DNA from: DATFLK01 sp035267815
GTDB taxonomy: Bacteria > Pseudomonadota > Zetaproteobacteria > Mariprofundales > Mariprofundaceae
Direction: 5' to 3'
Assembly (NCBI GenBank): GCA_035267815.1
Contig: DATFLK010000057.1
Span: forward strand, 1-8,100
DNA length: 8,100 nucleotides
Of this stretch, positions 6,124-8,100 are shown piece by piece. Under the pieces are notes generated by a model. It saw nothing but the letters and a program-made list of their open reading frames with translations. It was not told the origin of the DNA and did not search any database. A program made the translations under genes and the position numbers. Every line of letters begins with the position of its first letter. The first letter of the stretch is position 1.

Positions 6124-6317
6124 CCACCGAGGAGGCCAAGGCGCGACTGCGAGCCGCGGCCCATGAAGCCAGCCTAAGCACATGGATGCACCACAACCCG
6201 TGGGGCTTCATTGCGCTGGCGCTGGCCAGCGGCTACCTCGCCGGTCGTTTACCCGTAGTGCGCACTTCCCTGATGTGGGGGGTTGCCCGGACCATGCTTG
6301 CCCTGACACACCGATAA
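6096..6317 (+). CDS. Small hypothetical membrane protein with DUF883-like anchor
   Basis: The 73-residue product starts at the ATG at 6096, behind a consensus AGGAGGT with a five-base spacer, and overlaps the preceding gene by 28 bases, so translation is probably coupled. Residues 1-30 are polar and helical (TTEEAKARLRAAAHEASLST). HHNPWG (32-37) leads into a hydrophobic helix (about 37-52) ending ASGYLAGR, and a second weakly hydrophobic stretch follows (about 54-70). The NPWG..GYLAGR pattern resembles the anchor of DUF883 proteins, including the HPVG..GYILAR of the first gene of this operon. It does not look like E. coli YqjK, which occupies the third place in the E. coli cluster. It is probably an inner-membrane protein; I do not recognise a specific function. 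The short space before the convergent gene at 6343 holds no clear terminator. Confidence 0.75.
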   Translation: MARDSTQPLTTEEAKARLRAAAHEASLSTWMHHNPWGFIALALASGYLAGRLPVVRTSLMWGVARTMLALTHR

Positions 6318-6342
6318 CCATCAACCGAGCTTCGGAAACGTT

Positions 6343-7440
6343 CTAACCTACCATGACGCGCCCGCCATCGAGCGCGGCGAGAGCTGTATCCGCCACCATA
6401 GACTCGCCACCATGTATGCAGGGAGGGTATGTCACCCCAGAGCCAAATGCCGCCTCCAACGCATCACCCCACGCCCCTTCCAGAAATGCGGCACGACCCA
6501 GTTCACAAGAGGGGGCATTCTCCTGCAACCACCCTCTGAGATAAGGATATTCGGGGAAATCCGTGCGCGGAACATACACCAAAGGCTTACCGGCCAGCCA
6601 GGATTCACTGACAACACCGTATCCGGGTTTACTCACCACCACATCCGAAGCCTGCAACAAATCCGCTACATCCCATTCATCCGGCGCACACTTCACATTG
6701 GCAGGAATATCGCCGGTCGGCATACGTGCTGCCGGAATGATAAAACGCCACTCCTGCAGTCTGTCCAGTCTATCGATACGGAATGATGGTGCCCGGGTGC
6801 CACCGAACATTACCAGCACCAACTTCTCGCCCTCTTGATATTCCAGCCTCAGGCGTGCCTCGTCATAAGACAAACGCCCCTTTCTGACGATAAGATCAAT
6901 CCCCTTGATACGGGGAAAACTTGTTATCGGCATATGCAGCGGCAGGCGCAAAAACAAGTCGCACGCCTGATGCGCCTCGGCAATCTGTCTTAATGCGAAA
7001 TGGTGCTTCGGCAGAAATGCCGAATAGATCGCATGCCAGTCGATGCTGCCAATAGCGATGGACGGAATACCAACCGGTGATGCAGCGGCAAAGACCAGAG
7101 GCGCGATATCAGAAAGCACCAGATCGGCACCGAGCCGACGCAATAGTCGCGACTCCTCCTGCACCCTTTCATGCCAGTCATGATGAAAATACTCCACCGC
7201 GCCTATCGTGGCAGCCACATCCTCATGCAACGCGTCCTTCTGAACCACACCGACATCGACCTGCCCTCCTATACAATCGAAGGGAAAGGAGCTACGCCTA
7301 TGCAACATATCCATAGGCAGGGCGGTACGCAGTACAATACGAATCCTGTTGTCACGTTGATACAAGGCTTGCAACGCCGGCGCCATCTGGGCCCAATGAC
7401 CAAATCCGTGTGCACTGATATATGCAACCACCGTTCTCAT
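6343..7440 (-). CDS. GT-B glycosyltransferase-like protein, related to plant L-arabinokinase N-terminal domain
   Basis: The 365-residue protein has the two-lobed layout of GT-B (MurG/UGT-like) enzymes. The N-terminal lobe starts TVVAYISAHGFGHWAQ with the glycine-rich HGFGH loop (11-15), then VDVGVVQKDA (61-70) and LVLSDIAPL (107-115). The C-terminal lobe has LVMFGGT (209-215) and the donor-site-like stretch ASDVVVSKPGYGVVSES (264-280), followed by GKPLVYVPR (284-292). These stretches resemble the N-terminal GT-like domain of plant L-arabinokinase (ARA1), but the GHMP kinase domain is absent. Bacterial stand-alone relatives are usually annotated as glycosyltransferases; the substrates are unknown to me. 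The ATG at 7440 fits the family N-terminus but lacks a Shine-Dalgarno; ATG at 7473 or GTG at 7482 would add 11 or 14 residues. It is convergent to the small membrane operon and sits behind the sodB terminator, so it is probably transcribed alone, although I found no convincing promoter. Confidence 0.8.
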   Translation of the reverse strand: MRTVVAYISAHGFGHWAQMAPALQALYQRDNRIRIVLRTALPMDMLHRRSSFPFDCIGGQVDVGVVQKDALHEDVAATIGAVEYFHHDWHERVQEESRLLRRLGADLVLSDIAPLVFAAASPVGIPSIAIGSIDWHAIYSAFLPKHHFALRQIAEAHQACDLFLRLPLHMPITSFPRIKGIDLIVRKGRLSYDEARLRLEYQEGEKLVLVMFGGTRAPSFRIDRLDRLQEWRFIIPAARMPTGDIPANVKCAPDEWDVADLLQASDVVVSKPGYGVVSESWLAGKPLVYVPRTDFPEYPYLRGWLQENAPSCELGRAAFLEGAWGDALEAAFGSGVTYPPCIHGGESMVADTALAALDGGRVMVG

Positions 7441-7513
7441 GACGATTGGACAATGCAAACAACCTAGCGCCATGTCCAGCACACTCGATCACGCACGACG
7501 CCATTATGTCCTC

Positions 7514-7553
7514 AAATAAAAAAACCTCCCGGGCAAACTAGGCACCCGGGAGG
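7514..7553 (-). terminator. Intrinsic terminator of sodB
   Basis: A perfect nine-base inverted repeat, CCTCCCGGG (7525-7533) and CCCGGGAGG (7545-7553), encloses an 11-base loop. On the minus strand the stem is followed by seven T residues (7524-7518) and then ATTT. It begins 33 bases after the sodB stop, which is the classic rho-independent layout. It separates sodB from the glycosyltransferase gene on the same strand. Confidence 0.93.
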
Positions 7554-7586
7554 CTTCATACGCTTCCGTTCTCTTTAACGGAACTG

Positions 7587-8100
7587 TTAACCGAAGTTGC
7601 CGGCGACGAAATCCCAGTTGACGAGATTCCAGAAGGCCTCGACATATTTGGGACGCGCATTTCGGTAATCGATGTAGTAGGCGTGTTCCCAGACATCGCA
7701 GGTCAGCAACGGCGTATCGCCGTCGGTCATGGGATTACCAGCGTTGCTGGTATTGACGATATCAACCGACCCATCGCTCTTCTTGACCAGCCATGTCCAG
7801 CCGGAACCAAAGTTGGTCGCAGCCGATGTGCTGAACTTCTCCTTGAAATCGGCGAAGGATCCGAATGTACCGTTGATCGCATCGGCTAGGGCACCGGTGG
7901 GTTCACCGCCGCCATTCGGACTCAGGCAGTTCCAGTAGAAGGTATGATTCCACACCTGTGCGGCGTTATTGAAGATGCCGCCGGAGGCCTTCTTGATGAT
8001 CTCCTCCAGAGAGAGGTTCTCGAACTCGGTGCCCGGTACCAGGCCGTTCAGCTTTTCCACGTAGGTGTTGTGGTGCTTGCCGTAGTGATACTCGAGCGTC
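7587..8100 (-). CDS. sodB: Superoxide dismutase, iron type (N-terminus beyond window)
   Basis: This cytoplasmic enzyme dismutates superoxide to oxygen and hydrogen peroxide. About 170 C-terminal residues of a protein near 193 are present; roughly 22 residues lie beyond the right edge. The four metal ligands can be placed: His in [10 protein letters not shown] (codon at 8087-8085), His in QVWNHTFYW (7946-7944), and Asp and His in CDVWEHAYY (7697-7695 and 7685-7683). Gln in AAQVWNH (7958-7956) and the [13 protein letters not shown] stretch are features of the iron rather than the manganese type. The C-terminus, [13 protein letters not shown], is complete. A GTG at 8060 is an internal valine, not the start. 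A strong terminator follows. In enterobacteria sodB is controlled by iron through RyhB; the region that would show this is outside the window. Confidence 0.97.
   Translation of the reverse strand, partial: TLEYHYGKHHNTYVEKLNGLVPGTEFENLSLEEIIKKASGGIFNNAAQVWNHTFYWNCLSPNGGGEPTGALADAINGTFGSFADFKEKFSTSAATNFGSGWTWLVKKSDGSVDIVNTSNAGNPMTDGDTPLLTCDVWEHAYYIDYRNARPKYVEAFWNLVNWDFVAGNFG

Noticed and set aside
6325..6335. Short inverted repeat CCGAGCTTCGG between convergent genes as a terminator
   Set aside because: The stem has only four pairs and neither strand has a following T-tract.
7587..8060. GTG at 8060 as the start of sodB
   Set aside because: The frame continues upstream with [13 protein letters not shown], which contains a metal ligand, so this valine is internal.

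Overview
The window looks like chromosomal DNA of a moderately GC-rich gammaproteobacterium. The minus-strand order tRNA-Val, thrS, infC, rpmI, rplT, pheS, pheT matches the order known from Pseudomonas and related Gammaproteobacteria. The iron-type superoxide dismutase and the YqjD/YqjE-like membrane genes agree with that. I cannot name the genus. A Chromatiales-like sulfur bacterium is only a guess.

Layout. Positions 1-5268 read on the minus strand. From the transcription start they carry a tRNA-Val(GAC) gene, threonyl-tRNA synthetase, translation factor IF3 (AUU start codon), ribosomal proteins L35 and L20, the alpha subunit of phenylalanyl-tRNA synthetase, and the first 264 codons of its beta subunit, which leaves the window at position 1. 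All these products act in translation. The only large gap is 140 bases between rplT and pheS. It holds three hairpins, one with a terminator-like U-tract, and a possible internal promoter, so pheST can probably be tuned separately from the ribosomal-protein genes.

Positions 5269-5489 are a divergent regulatory region with one promoter candidate on each strand. On the plus strand (5490-6317) three very small genes form a tight, partly overlapping operon. They encode a YqjD/ElaB-type (DUF883) coiled-coil protein with a C-terminal membrane anchor, a two-helix YqjE-like membrane protein, and a 73-residue protein whose anchor resembles that of the first.

A convergent minus-strand gene (6343-7440) encodes a GT-B glycosyltransferase-like protein related to the N-terminal half of plant L-arabinokinase. 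Upstream of it on the same strand, behind a strong intrinsic terminator, is the 3' part of sodB, cut by the right edge of the window.

Most of the window is conserved core genome. I see no clearly new defence, mobile or biosynthetic system. The points most worth a second look are the candidate pheST attenuator, the AUU start of infC, the unusual start and paired anchors in the small membrane operon, and the orphan arabinokinase-like glycosyltransferase.
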